NCBI RefSeq assembly: GCF_000711885.1
Contig: NZ_JONK01000005.1
Coordinates: 176,418-240,417 of the forward strand
Direction of reading: 5' to 3'
DNA: 64,000 bases
Source of the DNA: Chromobacterium haemolyticum DSM 19808
GTDB taxonomy: Bacteria; Pseudomonadota; Gammaproteobacteria; Burkholderiales; Chromobacteriaceae
Below the pieces are notes generated by a model, which worked only from the letters and a program-made list of their open reading frames with translations, made no database searches and was not told the DNA's origin. The position numbers and the translations under genes were made by a program. Numbering within the stretch: the first letter of the stretch is position 1; the number at the start of each line of letters is the position of its first letter. Shown one piece after another: positions 17,157 through 25,660 of this stretch.

Positions 17157-17600
17157 ATGAACAGAAACATCGTAGTGATTTTGATCGTGGCCATCGCGGC
17201 GGCTTTGGCCGCCGGCGGCGGCGCTTGGTGGTGGCTGAGCGCCCGCGCGCCGCAGGCCGCGGCGGCGCCCAAGCCGGCGGCGGCGCCGGATGCGCGCTTC
17301 GTCAGCATGGACAAGGTGATCGTAATGCTGCGCGGCGGCGAATCCGCCACCCGCTTCATGGCGGTGGACCTGGTGTTCCGCAGCAATGAAAAGCAGGAGT
17401 CCGAAGTCAAAGCCCAACTGCCCTTCCTGAAAAGCATCGCTGTGCGCGCGCTCTCGGAGCTGCCGGCGGACAAGGCGCTGGCGATGAGCATAGACGACTA
17501 CCAGCGCTTGCTGGCCAAGGCCTATGCCGGCGGCTTCCTGCGCGAGCGCCGCGACGCGCCGTTCAGCGAGGTGATGGTTAGCAAGTTGATCATCGAGTAA
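17157..17600 (+). CDS. fliL: Flagellar basal-body protein FliL (LafF)
   Basis: 147 residues. A single N-terminal membrane anchor (IVVILIVAIAAALAAGGGAWWWL) is followed by an Ala/Pro-rich linker and a periplasmic SPFH-like domain ending in the characteristic FSEVMVSKLIIE. FliL surrounds or supports stator units. It lies between fliK and fliA with 17- and 6-base gaps. Confidence 0.93.
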   Translation: MNRNIVVILIVAIAAALAAGGGAWWWLSARAPQAAAAPKPAAAPDARFVSMDKVIVMLRGGESATRFMAVDLVFRSNEKQESEVKAQLPFLKSIAVRALSELPADKALAMSIDDYQRLLAKAYAGGFLRERRDAPFSEVMVSKLIIE

Positions 17601-17606
17601 GCCGCT

Positions 17607-18299
17607 ATGTACGCCTGTTACGACGAGGCCCCGGTCAGCGCCGGCGGCGAAGCCGAGGCGCTGCGCCAGTACGCCCACCTGGTCAAGCGGGTGGCGCGTC
17701 AGCTGTCGTCCCAGGCCGGCGGCGTGTTTGATCGCGAAGATATGGAGCAGGTGGGGCTGATGGCCTTGCTGGAGAGCCTGCGCCGCTATGGCGAGCCGGA
17801 CGACAAGTTCGCCGGCTTCGCCATTTTGCGCATCCGCGGCGCCATTCTCGACGAACTGCGCCGGCTGGACTGGCGGCCGCGCTCGGTGCGGCAGGAAGCG
17901 CACCGCGTGCGCGACGGCCTGCGCCTGCTCAGCCGCAAGCTGGGGCGCGAACCCAGCGAGGCGGAGGCGATGCAGCTGTTGGGACTCAGCGCCGAGGCCT
18001 ATCAGGAAGCGCTGCTGGCGGACAACGCCGAAGCGCTGTCCAGCTTCGACGAACTGATGGCCCAGGGGCTGGAGCCGGCGGCGGAAGACAATCCGGAGCG
18101 GCGGCTGGCGCTGAAAAACGCGTTGACCGTGGCCTTGCAGGCGCTGACCCCGCGCGAGCAGCAAGTGATCCAGCTGTATTACGAATTTGAACTGAGTCTC
18201 AAGGAGATCGCGGCGGTGCTGGCGCTGACCGAAGCCCGCGTCTGCCAGATCAACAAGAGCGCTCTCAAAAAAATGCAGGCTCGCCTACAAGCGGCCTGA
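17607..18299 (+). CDS. fliA: Flagellar sigma factor FliA (sigma-28, LafS)
   Basis: 230 residues with sigma region 2 (VKRVARQLSSQAGGVFDREDMEQVGLMALLESLRRYGEPDDKFAGFAILRIRGAILDELRRLDWRPRSVRQ), region 3 and region 4 (LTPREQQVIQLYYEFELSLKEIAAVLALTEARVCQINKSALKKMQ). It directs transcription of late lateral genes (flagellin, motor) and is held inactive by FlgM until the hook is complete. A flgM gene about 3 kb downstream is its likely partner. Confidence 0.96.
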   Translation: MYACYDEAPVSAGGEAEALRQYAHLVKRVARQLSSQAGGVFDREDMEQVGLMALLESLRRYGEPDDKFAGFAILRIRGAILDELRRLDWRPRSVRQEAHRVRDGLRLLSRKLGREPSEAEAMQLLGLSAEAYQEALLADNAEALSSFDELMAQGLEPAAEDNPERRLALKNALTVALQALTPREQQVIQLYYEFELSLKEIAAVLALTEARVCQINKSALKKMQARLQAA

Positions 18300-18316
18300 G
18301 TCCGAGGAAAGAAAAC

Positions 18317-19183
18317 ATGCAGCAATTATTCGGCATTCTGATCGTGCTGGTTTGTGTCTTTGGCGGCTTCATGCTGCATGGCGGCATCATGTCGGTGATC
18401 TGGCAGCCGGTGGAGCTGCTGATCATTTGCGGCGCCGCCGTCGGCGCCATCGTGCTGGGCAACCCGCAGCACGTGCTCACGGAAATGGGCGGCCAGATCA
18501 AACGCGTCGGCATGCGCAAGAAATACGACGCGGAATTCCAGCGCCAGCTGCTGCTGCTGATGTACGAATTGCTGATTACCGCCAGCCAGGGCCTGAAAGC
18601 GCTGGACGAACACGTGGAGGCCCCGCGTCAAAGCCCCTTGTTCAATCGCTACCCGCTGGTGCTGGAGGAACCCAAGCTGCTGGCCTTCATCGTGGACAAC
18701 TTCCGGCTGATGGCGATGGGCAAGATCAACGCCCACGAACTGGAAAGCGTGCTGGATCAGGAACTGGACGCGATTCATGAAGAACTGAACCAGCCATCCA
18801 AGTCGCTGCACAAGATCGCCGAGGCGATGCCGGGCTTCGGCATCCTGGCCGCGGTGCTAGGCATCGTGATGGCGATGAACAGCGTCAGCCAGGGCGCCAC
18901 CGCGGGCGAGATCAGCGAGAAAGTGGCCGCCGCCATGGTGGGCACCTTCATCGGCATCTTCTTCTGCTACGGCGTGCTGGACCCGCTGTCCAACATGATG
19001 CACCAGCTGGTCAAACAGGAGCTGTCCAACTACGAATCGGTGAAAGTGGTGTTGACCACCCACGTATCCGGCAAGCCGCCGCTGCTGGCCATCGACGCCG
19101 GCCGCCGCCTGGTGCAACTGAACACCAAGCCCAGCTTCTCTCAGCTGGAAACCTGGATCAACGCGCTGGAAGGCGTGAACTAA
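18317..19183 (+). CDS. motA: Flagellar stator protein MotA (LafT)
   Basis: 288 residues with four membrane segments (about 3-20, 34-52, 172-192, 206-225). The cytoplasmic loop contains the conserved FRLMAMGKINAHELESVLDQELD and the GFGILAAVLGIVMAMN helix. MotA and MotB form the ion-driven stator. Position as the penultimate gene of the fliD-to-motB operon matches lafT, suggesting a stator dedicated to the lateral motor. AGGAAAG precedes the start. Confidence 0.96.
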   Translation: MQQLFGILIVLVCVFGGFMLHGGIMSVIWQPVELLIICGAAVGAIVLGNPQHVLTEMGGQIKRVGMRKKYDAEFQRQLLLLMYELLITASQGLKALDEHVEAPRQSPLFNRYPLVLEEPKLLAFIVDNFRLMAMGKINAHELESVLDQELDAIHEELNQPSKSLHKIAEAMPGFGILAAVLGIVMAMNSVSQGATAGEISEKVAAAMVGTFIGIFFCYGVLDPLSNMMHQLVKQELSNYESVKVVLTTHVSGKPPLLAIDAGRRLVQLNTKPSFSQLETWINALEGVN

Positions 19184-19187
19184 TCGG

Positions 19188-20180
19188 ATGGCGGGCATGG
19201 CGAATAAACCCAATCGTGAGCATGAAGCCGCGGTGATCAAGAAGGTGTCGCGCCGCCAGGATTCCGAAGGGCACGGCGGCGCCTGGAAAGTGGCGTTCGC
19301 TGACTTCGTGCTGGCGCTGATGTGCTTGTTCCTGGTGTTGTGGGTGCTGGCCGCGCGCGATCAGGAAAACCTGCAGCAATTGCTGACCGCGGGCGGTGGC
19401 AGCCCGCTGAAGGCAGGCGGCTCGCGCAGCATCGAACACACCGGCACCCCGCCGGGCAGCCTGATCCCGCGCGATCCGATTCCGGGCCAGCCCACCACCA
19501 CCACCAAGGCGGACTCCATGCTGCAGGAGAGCAACAAGGTGGCCAAAAAGACCTTCGACGGCCAAGGTCAGCGCAGCCTGGACAGCGTGGCGGACCTGGA
19601 AAAGCTGGCCGGCTTGCTGGCCAAAATGAGCCAGGACGCCGGCTTGGCAAGCAATCTGCAGACCGTGGTCACGCCTTATGGTTTACGGGTGATGCTGCAC
19701 GATACCGACAATCAGGGCATGTTCGAGCGCGGCAGCGCCATCGTAGAGCCGCGCTTCAAGCGGCTGCTGCATGAAATGGGCGATATGTTCAGCCATATCG
19801 ACAATCAATTGCTGATTGTCGGACATACGGACGCCGCGCAATACCGTACCGCCGGCTTCGGTTCGTTTTCGAACTGGGGCTTGTCCAGCAACCGCGCGAT
19901 GGCGGCGCGGCTGCACTTGCTGGAAGGCGGCATGAACGCCGCGGGCATCCTGCAAGTGGTGGGCATGGCGGACCGGGCGCCGCTGGACGCCACGCATCCC
20001 TTGGCCGCTTACAACCGCCGCATCGAGCTCTTGGTGATGACCAGCAAGCAAGCGCAGGCGGTGGTGGCCATGTTCGGGCCGCCGGGGCAGAGCGGCAATC
20101 GCGAGGCCAGTGTTGTAAGTTCGCCACTACAGAAATCCGATCTGGATAGCGCGCTGCAAGATAGCCTAACTACCCGATGA
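19188..20180 (+). CDS. motB: Flagellar stator protein MotB (LafU)
   Basis: 330 residues. One membrane helix (WKVAFADFVLALMCLFLVLWVLA) contains the ion-carrying aspartate (D39 in AFADF). A linker with plug region follows, then a C-terminal OmpA-like peptidoglycan-binding domain (LLIVGHTDAAQYRT ... NWGLSSNRAMAARLHLLEGGM ... GMADRAPLD). It anchors stators to the cell wall. A second ATG nine bases in (19197) is an alternative start. It is the end of the operon, followed by a clear terminator. Confidence 0.96.
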   Translation: MAGMANKPNREHEAAVIKKVSRRQDSEGHGGAWKVAFADFVLALMCLFLVLWVLAARDQENLQQLLTAGGGSPLKAGGSRSIEHTGTPPGSLIPRDPIPGQPTTTTKADSMLQESNKVAKKTFDGQGQRSLDSVADLEKLAGLLAKMSQDAGLASNLQTVVTPYGLRVMLHDTDNQGMFERGSAIVEPRFKRLLHEMGDMFSHIDNQLLIVGHTDAAQYRTAGFGSFSNWGLSSNRAMAARLHLLEGGMNAAGILQVVGMADRAPLDATHPLAAYNRRIELLVMTSKQAQAVVAMFGPPGQSGNREASVVSSPLQKSDLDSALQDSLTTR

Positions 20181-20205
20181 ACTTTTATTTTTTTGGGTTC
20201 GAAAC

Positions 20206-20234
20206 AAAAGCCTGATTCGTTTCAGGCTTTTTTT
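20206..20234 (+). terminator. Rho-independent terminator after motB
   Basis: AAAGCCTGA-TTCGT-TCAGGCTTT stem-loop running into a T-tract (TTTTTTT), 26 bases after the motB stop. It closes the fliD-motB operon. Confidence 0.9.
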
Positions 20235-20397
20235 ATGTGTGTTTTTTCACACTTTTGTTAACCGCTAATATTATAATCCGCACCTGATTAATAAAAATTC
20301 GAGCGAAAGACTCGGATGATGTTGACAAAAAAAGACGCCAAAAGGCGGCAAACATCTGCGGGAAAGTCGATTCAATCGCAAGACTATCGGGGACGAC

Positions 20398-21096
20398 GTG
20401 GTCATGAATGAAAACCACAATATCAAAGCCTTGTTAAGAGGCACACATTTGTTCGGACATCTGGACAATGACAAGCTGGACAAAGCGCTGGAGCTGGCCG
20501 AAAGCCGCCGCTTGAGCAAGGGCGAGGTGCTGTACAACGAAGGCGACAGCGCCAACGAGGTCTACCTGCTGGCCAGCGGCTGCATGCAAGTCTTTGTTTC
20601 GGATGGGCTCAGCAAAAAATATATTCTGCAAATCTGCGCCTCCGGAGAGCTGATCGGCATGGTCGGCTTCATCGACAGCGGCGAGCGCAGCTCTAATTGC
20701 GCGGCGGACGAGGACAGCCACCTGCTGGTGTTCAGCCGCGAGAGCCTGATGCAGCTTTTCGACACCGAAGACGGCCTGCCGCACAGCCCGGAGGCCCGCA
20801 CCCGCATCATGTGCCATCTGGTGCAAGTGGTGCGCCGTATGTCCAACAAGGCCAAGAACCTGGCACTGATGGACGTGTACGGCCGCGTGCGCATCCTGAT
20901 CAATCAAATGCTGGAAGAGCAGGACGGCGACGAGATGGTGCTGAAAAAGCAGCTGACCCAGCAGGAAATCGCCGACCAGATCGGCTCTTCCCGCGAGATG
21001 GTGGCGCGCATCCTGAAGGAACTGGTGTTTGGCCGATATATCCGTCTGGAAAACCGCCGCATTGTCGTTCTGAAAATGTTACCGGTAAATTTTTAA
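20398..21096 (+). CDS. Crp/Fnr-family transcription regulator
   Basis: About 232 residues. The N-terminal cyclic-nucleotide-binding-type beta barrel includes LSKGEVLYNEGDSANEVYLLASGCMQVF and ASGELIGMVGFIDSGERSS. The C-terminal winged helix (LTQQEIADQIGSSREMVARILKEL) shows the Crp-like recognition helix. No FNR-type cysteine cluster is present, and the cAMP-contact residues are not obviously conserved, so the signal is unknown. Start is GTG 20398 or ATG 20404; GGGGA at 20389-20393 serves the latter better by spacing. It stands between motB and flgM in its own transcription unit, so a link to lateral flagella is suggested by position only. Confidence 0.85.
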   Translation: MVMNENHNIKALLRGTHLFGHLDNDKLDKALELAESRRLSKGEVLYNEGDSANEVYLLASGCMQVFVSDGLSKKYILQICASGELIGMVGFIDSGERSSNCAADEDSHLLVFSRESLMQLFDTEDGLPHSPEARTRIMCHLVQVVRRMSNKAKNLALMDVYGRVRILINQMLEEQDGDEMVLKKQLTQQEIADQIGSSREMVARILKELVFGRYIRLENRRIVVLKMLPVNF

Positions 21097-21221
21097 GTTT
21101 TTTTCCAGACTGTCGCCTTGAAGGGGTGAGGGCGGGCCGCAAAGCCCGCCCCGAGCGGCCGCGCAACGCGGCATCAAGCGCCCCAGCCGCTCGCACAGCC
21201 AACCCAGACGGATTTCAAACT

Positions 21222-21491
21222 ATGCAAATCAACTCGACCTCGTCGCAACGCCGCGAACTGGCGGTCGGCGGCCAGAGCGCCGCCGCGGAAACGCCGGCCC
21301 GCGCGCCCGCGGCCGCCGCCACGCCCGCCGCGAGCCAGGACATGGCGCCGGCGGTGGCGGAGCTGCGCGCGCTGCCGGACATCGACATGAAACGGGTGGA
21401 AGAAGTGCGCGCCGCGCTGGCGCGCGGCGAAGTGCGCTTCGACGCCGCCCGGCTGGCCGACCTGGTGGAGCAATATCACCGGAGCCGCTGA
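21222..21491 (+). CDS. flgM: Anti-sigma-28 factor FlgM
   Basis: 89 residues. The first ~45 are disordered and Ala-rich. The C-terminal half (LPDIDMKRVEEVRAALARGEVRFDAARLADLVEQYHRSR) matches the sigma-28-binding helices of FlgM. FlgM blocks FliA until it is exported through the completed hook. An upstream in-frame extension reads through the regulator gene in another frame and is not credible; ATG 21222 is chosen. It is followed without a gap by flgN. Confidence 0.9.
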   Translation: MQINSTSSQRRELAVGGQSAAAETPARAPAAAATPAASQDMAPAVAELRALPDIDMKRVEEVRAALARGEVRFDAARLADLVEQYHRSR

Positions 21492-21917
21492 ATGAATCGC
21501 GAGCAAGCCTTCAAACAACTGCTGGCCACTGTGGGGCAGGACCTGCAAGGCTACGGCCGCTTGGAACAACTGCTGGAACAGCAGTTCGCCGCGGCGCTGG
21601 AGCACCAGGCCGAAGCGCTGCGACAACTGGGCTCGGACATCGTCGCCCAGTGCGACGCCCTGCAGGCCAGCCGCGATCAGCGGCTGCAACTGGCCGGCCA
21701 ATTGCTGGGCGCGGGTCGTGCCGCCTCGATGGACGCGGTGCTCAAGCTCTTGCCCGCCGCCGCGGAGCAAGCCTGCCGTCAGCGCTGGAATGCGCTGGTG
21801 GAGCAGATCCGCCTGTGCCAGACCCTGAATCTGCGCAATGGCCAACTGCTGCAACAGCAGCAGGACCTGATGAACCGCGTGCTGAATGGAGACAGCGATG
21901 TTTACTGTGCGCAATGA
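21492..21917 (+). CDS. flgN: FlgN-type chaperone for hook-filament junction proteins
   Basis: 141 residues, helical, Gln- and Leu-rich, with the FlgN-like C-terminal part CQTLNLRNGQLLQQQQDLMNRVLNG (family pattern NxxNGxLIxxxxxxVxxxLxxL). FlgN escorts FlgK and FlgL to the export gate. It begins immediately after the flgM stop, as in most flgMN pairs, and overlaps the next gene by 20 bases. Confidence 0.88.
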   Translation: MNREQAFKQLLATVGQDLQGYGRLEQLLEQQFAAALEHQAEALRQLGSDIVAQCDALQASRDQRLQLAGQLLGAGRAASMDAVLKLLPAAAEQACRQRWNALVEQIRLCQTLNLRNGQLLQQQQDLMNRVLNGDSDVYCAQ

Positions 21918-22608
21918 CATCAGCGCCGGGCCGGACTTCGGCGCCGATACCGTCGCCTTGCCGCTGATGGGCCAGGGCGGCGGGGGCGGCGAGCGTTTCG
22001 CCGACCAATGGAGCAGCCAGCTGCACGGCGAGGTGCGCGACTTCATCGAAAACGGTTCGGACAGCTGGGCCAGCCTGTCGCCGGAAGGCGCTTGGGCGCG
22101 TCAGCGCGTCCAGGACGCCACGCTGGGCGGCAGCATGCCCTACGGTGCGGATCGGGAAGCCTTTCTCGACAGCATCGCGCCTTACGCGCAGCAAGCCGCC
22201 GCCAAGCTGGGCGTGGCGCCGGAGTTGGTGTCCGCGCACGCGGCGCTGGAGTCCGGCTGGGGTCAGCATCCGCTGCTCCGCGCCGACGGCGGCAGCAATC
22301 ACAATCTGTTTGGCATCAAGGCCGGCAAGGGCTGGCAGGGCGAAGTCACCCGCGCCTTGACCACCGAGCATGTGGATGGCCGTGATGTGAAGCGGACCGA
22401 AAGCTTCCGCGCGTATTCCGGCTTGCAGGACGCATTCGCCGATTACGCGCAGTTGCTGGCCGGCAACCCGCGTTACCGCGGCGCGTTGGGCGTGGGCGGC
22501 AACGCCCAGGCTTTTGCCCAGGCGCTGGCTCAAGGCGGTTACGCCACGGATCCGGGCTATGCGGACAAGCTGCGGAAAGTGGCGGCGGGCATTCAGGCGC
22601 GCAAATAG
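21898..22608 (+). CDS. flgJ: FlgJ-like peptidoglycan glucosaminidase (single domain)
   Basis: 236 residues from ATG 21898, preceded by GGAG at 21888. Residues ~75-235 are a glucosaminidase (LYZ2-type) domain: FLDSIAPYAQQAAAKLGVAPELVSAHAALESGWGQHPL with the catalytic Glu in ALESGWG, then HNLFGIKAGKGWQGEV and FRAYSGLQDAFADYAQLLAGNPRY. The first ~75 residues do not look like the rod-capping domain of enterobacterial FlgJ, and no signal peptide is visible. It may cut the cell wall for lateral rod growth; export through the flagellar apparatus is inferred. Last gene of the flgMN unit. Confidence 0.85.
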   Translation: MFTVRNDISAGPDFGADTVALPLMGQGGGGGERFADQWSSQLHGEVRDFIENGSDSWASLSPEGAWARQRVQDATLGGSMPYGADREAFLDSIAPYAQQAAAKLGVAPELVSAHAALESGWGQHPLLRADGGSNHNLFGIKAGKGWQGEVTRALTTEHVDGRDVKRTESFRAYSGLQDAFADYAQLLAGNPRYRGALGVGGNAQAFAQALAQGGYATDPGYADKLRKVAAGIQARK

Positions 22609-22633
22609 CCCTGAACGCGGACTCACGCAACAG

Positions 22634-22670
22634 AAACCCCTGAACGCGCAGCATGCTTCAGGGGTTTTTT
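22634..22670 (+). terminator. Rho-independent terminator after the flgJ-like gene
   Basis: AAACCCCTGAA and TTCAGGGGTTT form an 11-bp stem around a 12-base loop and run into TTTT. It lies 25 bases after the stop. Confidence 0.9.
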
Positions 22671-22950
22671 ATATTTGCCGCGCGCGGCCGGTTGTGCGGC
22701 GAATAAAGACCACTGACGATGTTTAATACCAATTCAATGCCAGTTTGAATTTCGGTATTTACTCCAAACGATTGTTTGAATTAAGTCGGCCAGGGGTGGT
22801 GGATTAAATGCCCTATTAACAAAGCGGTCTAGACTAGAGTATTTATGTCTAAATAAAAAAATCAAAACCAGTAATATTTAAAACCGCCGCCCATGCTGGA
22901 GGAGAGACCAAGCAGAGATGGATTCCACTAGAACTATCAGCCTCCGGCGG
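22671..22950. other. AT-rich non-coding stretch
   Basis: About 280 bases of lower GC than the flanks, with no plausible reading frame. A GGAGGAGAGACC run near 22900 vaguely recalls riboswitch aptamers, but no complete aptamer can be drawn. It ends against a truncated family B element. Confidence 0.4.
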
Positions 22951-22993
22951 GCAAGGAGGCGCAACGCAGGATCAGGGGTTTTGTTAGCGGGTC
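22951..22993 (+). repeat. Truncated family B element
   Basis: Right end of family B: CAAGGAGGCGCAACGCAGG, then ATCAGGGGTTTTGTTAGCGGGTC, matching 42182-42224 almost base for base. It is followed by TAA (22994-22996), which is also the left duplicated trinucleotide of the adjoining family A copy. Confidence 0.8.
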
Positions 22994-22996
22994 TAA

Positions 22997-23137
22997 GAGC
23001 CTGTTCAAAGTCTCGCGAGCAAGGACGAGACAAGGCGAAAACGAGCGAAAAAGCGGAATGTACACAGTGGTACATGAGCATTTTGAGCTTGTTTTTAACG
23101 CCGTATCGCTGAAGCGCAGCAGACTTTGCACAGGTTC
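22997..23137 (+). repeat. Family A MITE-like element, copy 3
   Basis: 141-bp copy with TAA on both sides (22994-22996 and 23138-23140). Left end GAGCCTGTTCAAAGTCT and right end AGACTTTGCACAGGTTC are inverted relatives of each other. Its right end overlaps the TAG stop codon (complement of 23137-23139) of the minus-strand VOC gene. Confidence 0.9.
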
Positions 23138-23544
23138 TAAGGGCAGGACGGGCCTTTCAGCTCCACCACATTGCCTTCCGGATCCTGCAGGTATAGCGAG
23201 GGGCTCTCGCCTTCGGCGCCGTAGCGCTGAGCGGTTTCCCCTGCGCTCAGGCCGTGCCGGGCCAAGTGGGCGCGTATCGCATCCTCATCGAAGGGGTCCA
23301 CGCGGAAGCAGAAGTGATCCAGGTTACGGCCTTCCGCGGAAGGCGCGCGGCCGCCTGCCCGTCCCAGAGGCCCATCCACCGGCACCAGGTCCAGCAGCGA
23401 ATGGCCGGCGCGCAGTTGCACCAGCCCCAAGTCCTCGCGCCGACGTTCCACGGTGCAGCCCAGCACCTCGCCGTAAAAGCGTTCCATCTTCGCCAAGTTG
23501 CTGACCCGCAGCACGATATGATCAATTTCCCGAATGACGATCAT
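23137..23544 (-). CDS. VOC (glyoxalase/dioxygenase fold) family protein
   Basis: 135 residues forming one VOC module pair: IREIDHIVLRVSNLAKMERFYGEVLGCTVERRREDLGLVQLRAGHSLLDLVPV and LDHFCFRVDPFDEDAIRAHLARHGL ... YLQDPEGNVVELKGP. The potential metal ligands H9, H77 and the C-terminal E are in the usual places. Many such small proteins are lyases, epimerases or antibiotic-resistance proteins; the substrate cannot be told. It is transcribed alone, with the stop formed at the edge of a family A element. Confidence 0.8.
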   Translation of the reverse strand: MIVIREIDHIVLRVSNLAKMERFYGEVLGCTVERRREDLGLVQLRAGHSLLDLVPVDGPLGRAGGRAPSAEGRNLDHFCFRVDPFDEDAIRAHLARHGLSAGETAQRYGAEGESPSLYLQDPEGNVVELKGPSCP

Positions 23545-23731
23545 GACAATTCCTTAGTTAAACGGCATTTTGTTTTGTATTTGTCATGATTTGTCCGGCC
23601 GGCGAATTTGCAAGCCGATGCCGAAATTGTATTTCTCAATGCCGGCGATAGGTTTGAAACCTGTTCAAAGCCTTGAGAGTCCGGGCAGGATGGGGCGCAC
23701 TTACCGTGTGAGGTTGGGTTTTGAGCCGCCT

Positions 23732-24910
23732 TCAGGAAGGGTTGGCGCTTGCCGGCCGCAAGCCCGGTCCGAAGGGCAGCAACAACAGCGCGCCGGCCAG
23801 GGTCAAAAGCCCGGTGGCGGCGCAGAACCAGGCGATGGGTCTCGGCTCGCTGCTCAGGCCCAGCAGCAGGGAAGCTGAAAAAATGCCCAGGTTCAGCAAG
23901 CTGGCGTGATAAGAATTGAGGGTGCCGCGATAGCGTTCGGACAGCGTGCTGAGGCGCGCGTGGTGCAAGGGCCCGGCGCAGCCGTAGCCGAAGGCCCAAA
24001 GACTGCCGGCCAGCGCCAACTGCCACAAAGCGGCGAGGGGCAGCAGGAAGGACAAGATGCCCAGCGCGGCCGCCAGCGCCGCCGCCGGCAAGGCCGCCTC
24101 GCCCAGCCGCCGTTGCAGCGGGGGGCCGCACAGATTCCCCAGCACAACCACCAGGCCGAAGCCGCCGGCGAGCAGACCGCCGCCGGTGGAGCTGAGGGTG
24201 AGTTTGCGCGCGGCCACCTCGGCCACTACGGCGCCGAAGCCGGCCACCCAGCCCAGCCACAGATAGCTGACGCACAGCCGCCGCCGCGCGCCGGGTGTGC
24301 GCCAGGCGCCGGCCAAGGTGGACAGAAAGCCGCTGTCCGCCGTCAGGCGGCCGCCGTCGGCGCGGAACAGCCGCCGCACCGCGGCCCATGCCAGCAAACC
24401 GGCCGTGGCCAGCGCGTAATAGCTTGCCTGCCAACCCGCGGTATCCGCCAGCCTTCCGGCCAGCGCCGGGGTCAGCACGAAGGCCAGCATCAAGCCGATG
24501 AAGACTTGGCCCAGCCTTTGGCCAAGCTGGGCGCGAGGGGCCAGGTCCGCCACCAGCGCCAGCGCGTTGGGCTGGATCACCGCCGCGCACAGGCCGCTCA
24601 GCGCGGACAGCGCGACGGCCGCGTTCAGGTTGGGCGCGACGGGCAGCAGCGCGCAGCACAAGGCGAAGCCGAGCAGGCCCAGTTGCAACGGGGGTTTGCG
24701 GCCGACGCGGTCGGACAGCGGGCCGGCCACCAGCGCGAACACGCCGTAGCACAGTCCGTAAGCGGCGGGCAGATAGGCTATGGCGCTGGAAGGCACGCCG
24801 AAATGGCGGCCCATCAAGGCCATCATCGGGCCGGCCGCTACTTCGGCCGAGCCGATGATGAACATGCAGCAGAACAAGGCGCCCAGTTGGGGGCGGCTTA
24901 TGCTGACCAT
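23732..24910 (-). CDS. MFS transporter, drug-exporter type
   Basis: 392 residues, about twelve membrane segments. The family loop motif between helices 2 and 3 (GPLSDRVGRKPPLQLG) and a helix 5 with AFVLTPALAGRLAD point to a major facilitator of the DHA1 type. Substrate unknown. It is preceded on the minus strand by the IrrE-like gene, whose stop is 15 bases upstream of this start, so the two may share a transcript. Confidence 0.85.
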   Translation of the reverse strand: MVSISRPQLGALFCCMFIIGSAEVAAGPMMALMGRHFGVPSSAIAYLPAAYGLCYGVFALVAGPLSDRVGRKPPLQLGLLGFALCCALLPVAPNLNAAVALSALSGLCAAVIQPNALALVADLAPRAQLGQRLGQVFIGLMLAFVLTPALAGRLADTAGWQASYYALATAGLLAWAAVRRLFRADGGRLTADSGFLSTLAGAWRTPGARRRLCVSYLWLGWVAGFGAVVAEVAARKLTLSSTGGGLLAGGFGLVVVLGNLCGPPLQRRLGEAALPAAALAAALGILSFLLPLAALWQLALAGSLWAFGYGCAGPLHHARLSTLSERYRGTLNSYHASLLNLGIFSASLLLGLSSEPRPIAWFCAATGLLTLAGALLLLPFGPGLRPASANPS

Positions 24911-24925
24911 GCGCGCCCGGAAGAA

Positions 24926-25660
24926 TCAGAAGAAATGAATCTCAAGCCGGATATCCTCGATATATTGCCAATCTATGCCGTACCGGCGGTAGGCGTCCGG
25001 ATCATAGACGCCGTCATCGTAAGCGTCGTTGGGATCAATGGACAAGCCGGCGCAAATGTAGCGGCGCAGATAGTCGTGGTCGCTGGGCACGATGGCGGCC
25101 TTGCCGCCGCTCGACACGTCGAGAATATAGTTGATGTCGCCCACCTGATAACGCTGAATCAGGGCCTCCGCCTGGCTAAAGCCGATGTCGGCCAGCAGGT
25201 CGGCGGCAAAGCGGTTGGCCCCCACCTCGAAGGACACCCGGTCCTTGCGTTTCTGCGCCGTCATCGGCGGCGGCTGATCCAGGCCGCTGCCCTGTCCTGC
25301 GGTTTCGTAATAGTGCAGCGCCGTCTGCACCCCGCGCAGATCGTAAATATAGTCGTAGCGCTTGATGTTCTTGCGCTTGGCCGCGCAGATGAAAATATAA
25401 TGCCCCAGGCTGTGCAGGATCATGAAGGCGCGCGAGGCCGGCGACACCCCGCGCGAAAAGCGGATCTCGCGTCCCTTGATGATGGTTTTGATATTGAACG
25501 GATGAGCGTCGGTTTCGGAATACTCCAACTGATACCGCTGTTGCAACTTGGCTTGCAGCCGTTGCAACTCCTGGGTGGACATCATGGCCAGCACTTTTTC
25601 GATCTGAGCGTCGATGTTTTCGACGACAGGATCTTCCAGTACGGCTTGGTCTAGATTCAT
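24926..25660 (-). CDS. IrrE/ImmA-like protein with degenerate HExxH motif
   Basis: 244 residues from ATG 25660, preceded by AAGGAG with seven bases spacing; longer in-frame versions lack such a site. The central region (SRAFMILHSLGHYIFI at 77-91, SFEVGANRFAADLLADIG at 143-160) resembles ImmA/IrrE metallopeptidases. The zinc-binding motif reads H83-S-L-G-H87, so the catalytic glutamate of HExxH is serine; both histidines and a downstream EVGANRFAADLL are kept. It may bind zinc or a partner without cutting. The C-terminus is rich in Asp and Tyr. Family assignment is from motif reading alone. Confidence 0.55.
   Translation of the reverse strand: MNLDQAVLEDPVVENIDAQIEKVLAMMSTQELQRLQAKLQQRYQLEYSETDAHPFNIKTIIKGREIRFSRGVSPASRAFMILHSLGHYIFICAAKRKNIKRYDYIYDLRGVQTALHYYETAGQGSGLDQPPPMTAQKRKDRVSFEVGANRFAADLLADIGFSQAEALIQRYQVGDINYILDVSSGGKAAIVPSDHDYLRRYICAGLSIDPNDAYDDGVYDPDAYRRYGIDWQYIEDIRLEIHFF

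Noticed and set aside
22880-22930. Glycine-type riboswitch suggested by GGAGGAGAGACC
   Set aside because: No complete aptamer helices, no downstream gene, and the stretch is cut by a family B fragment.
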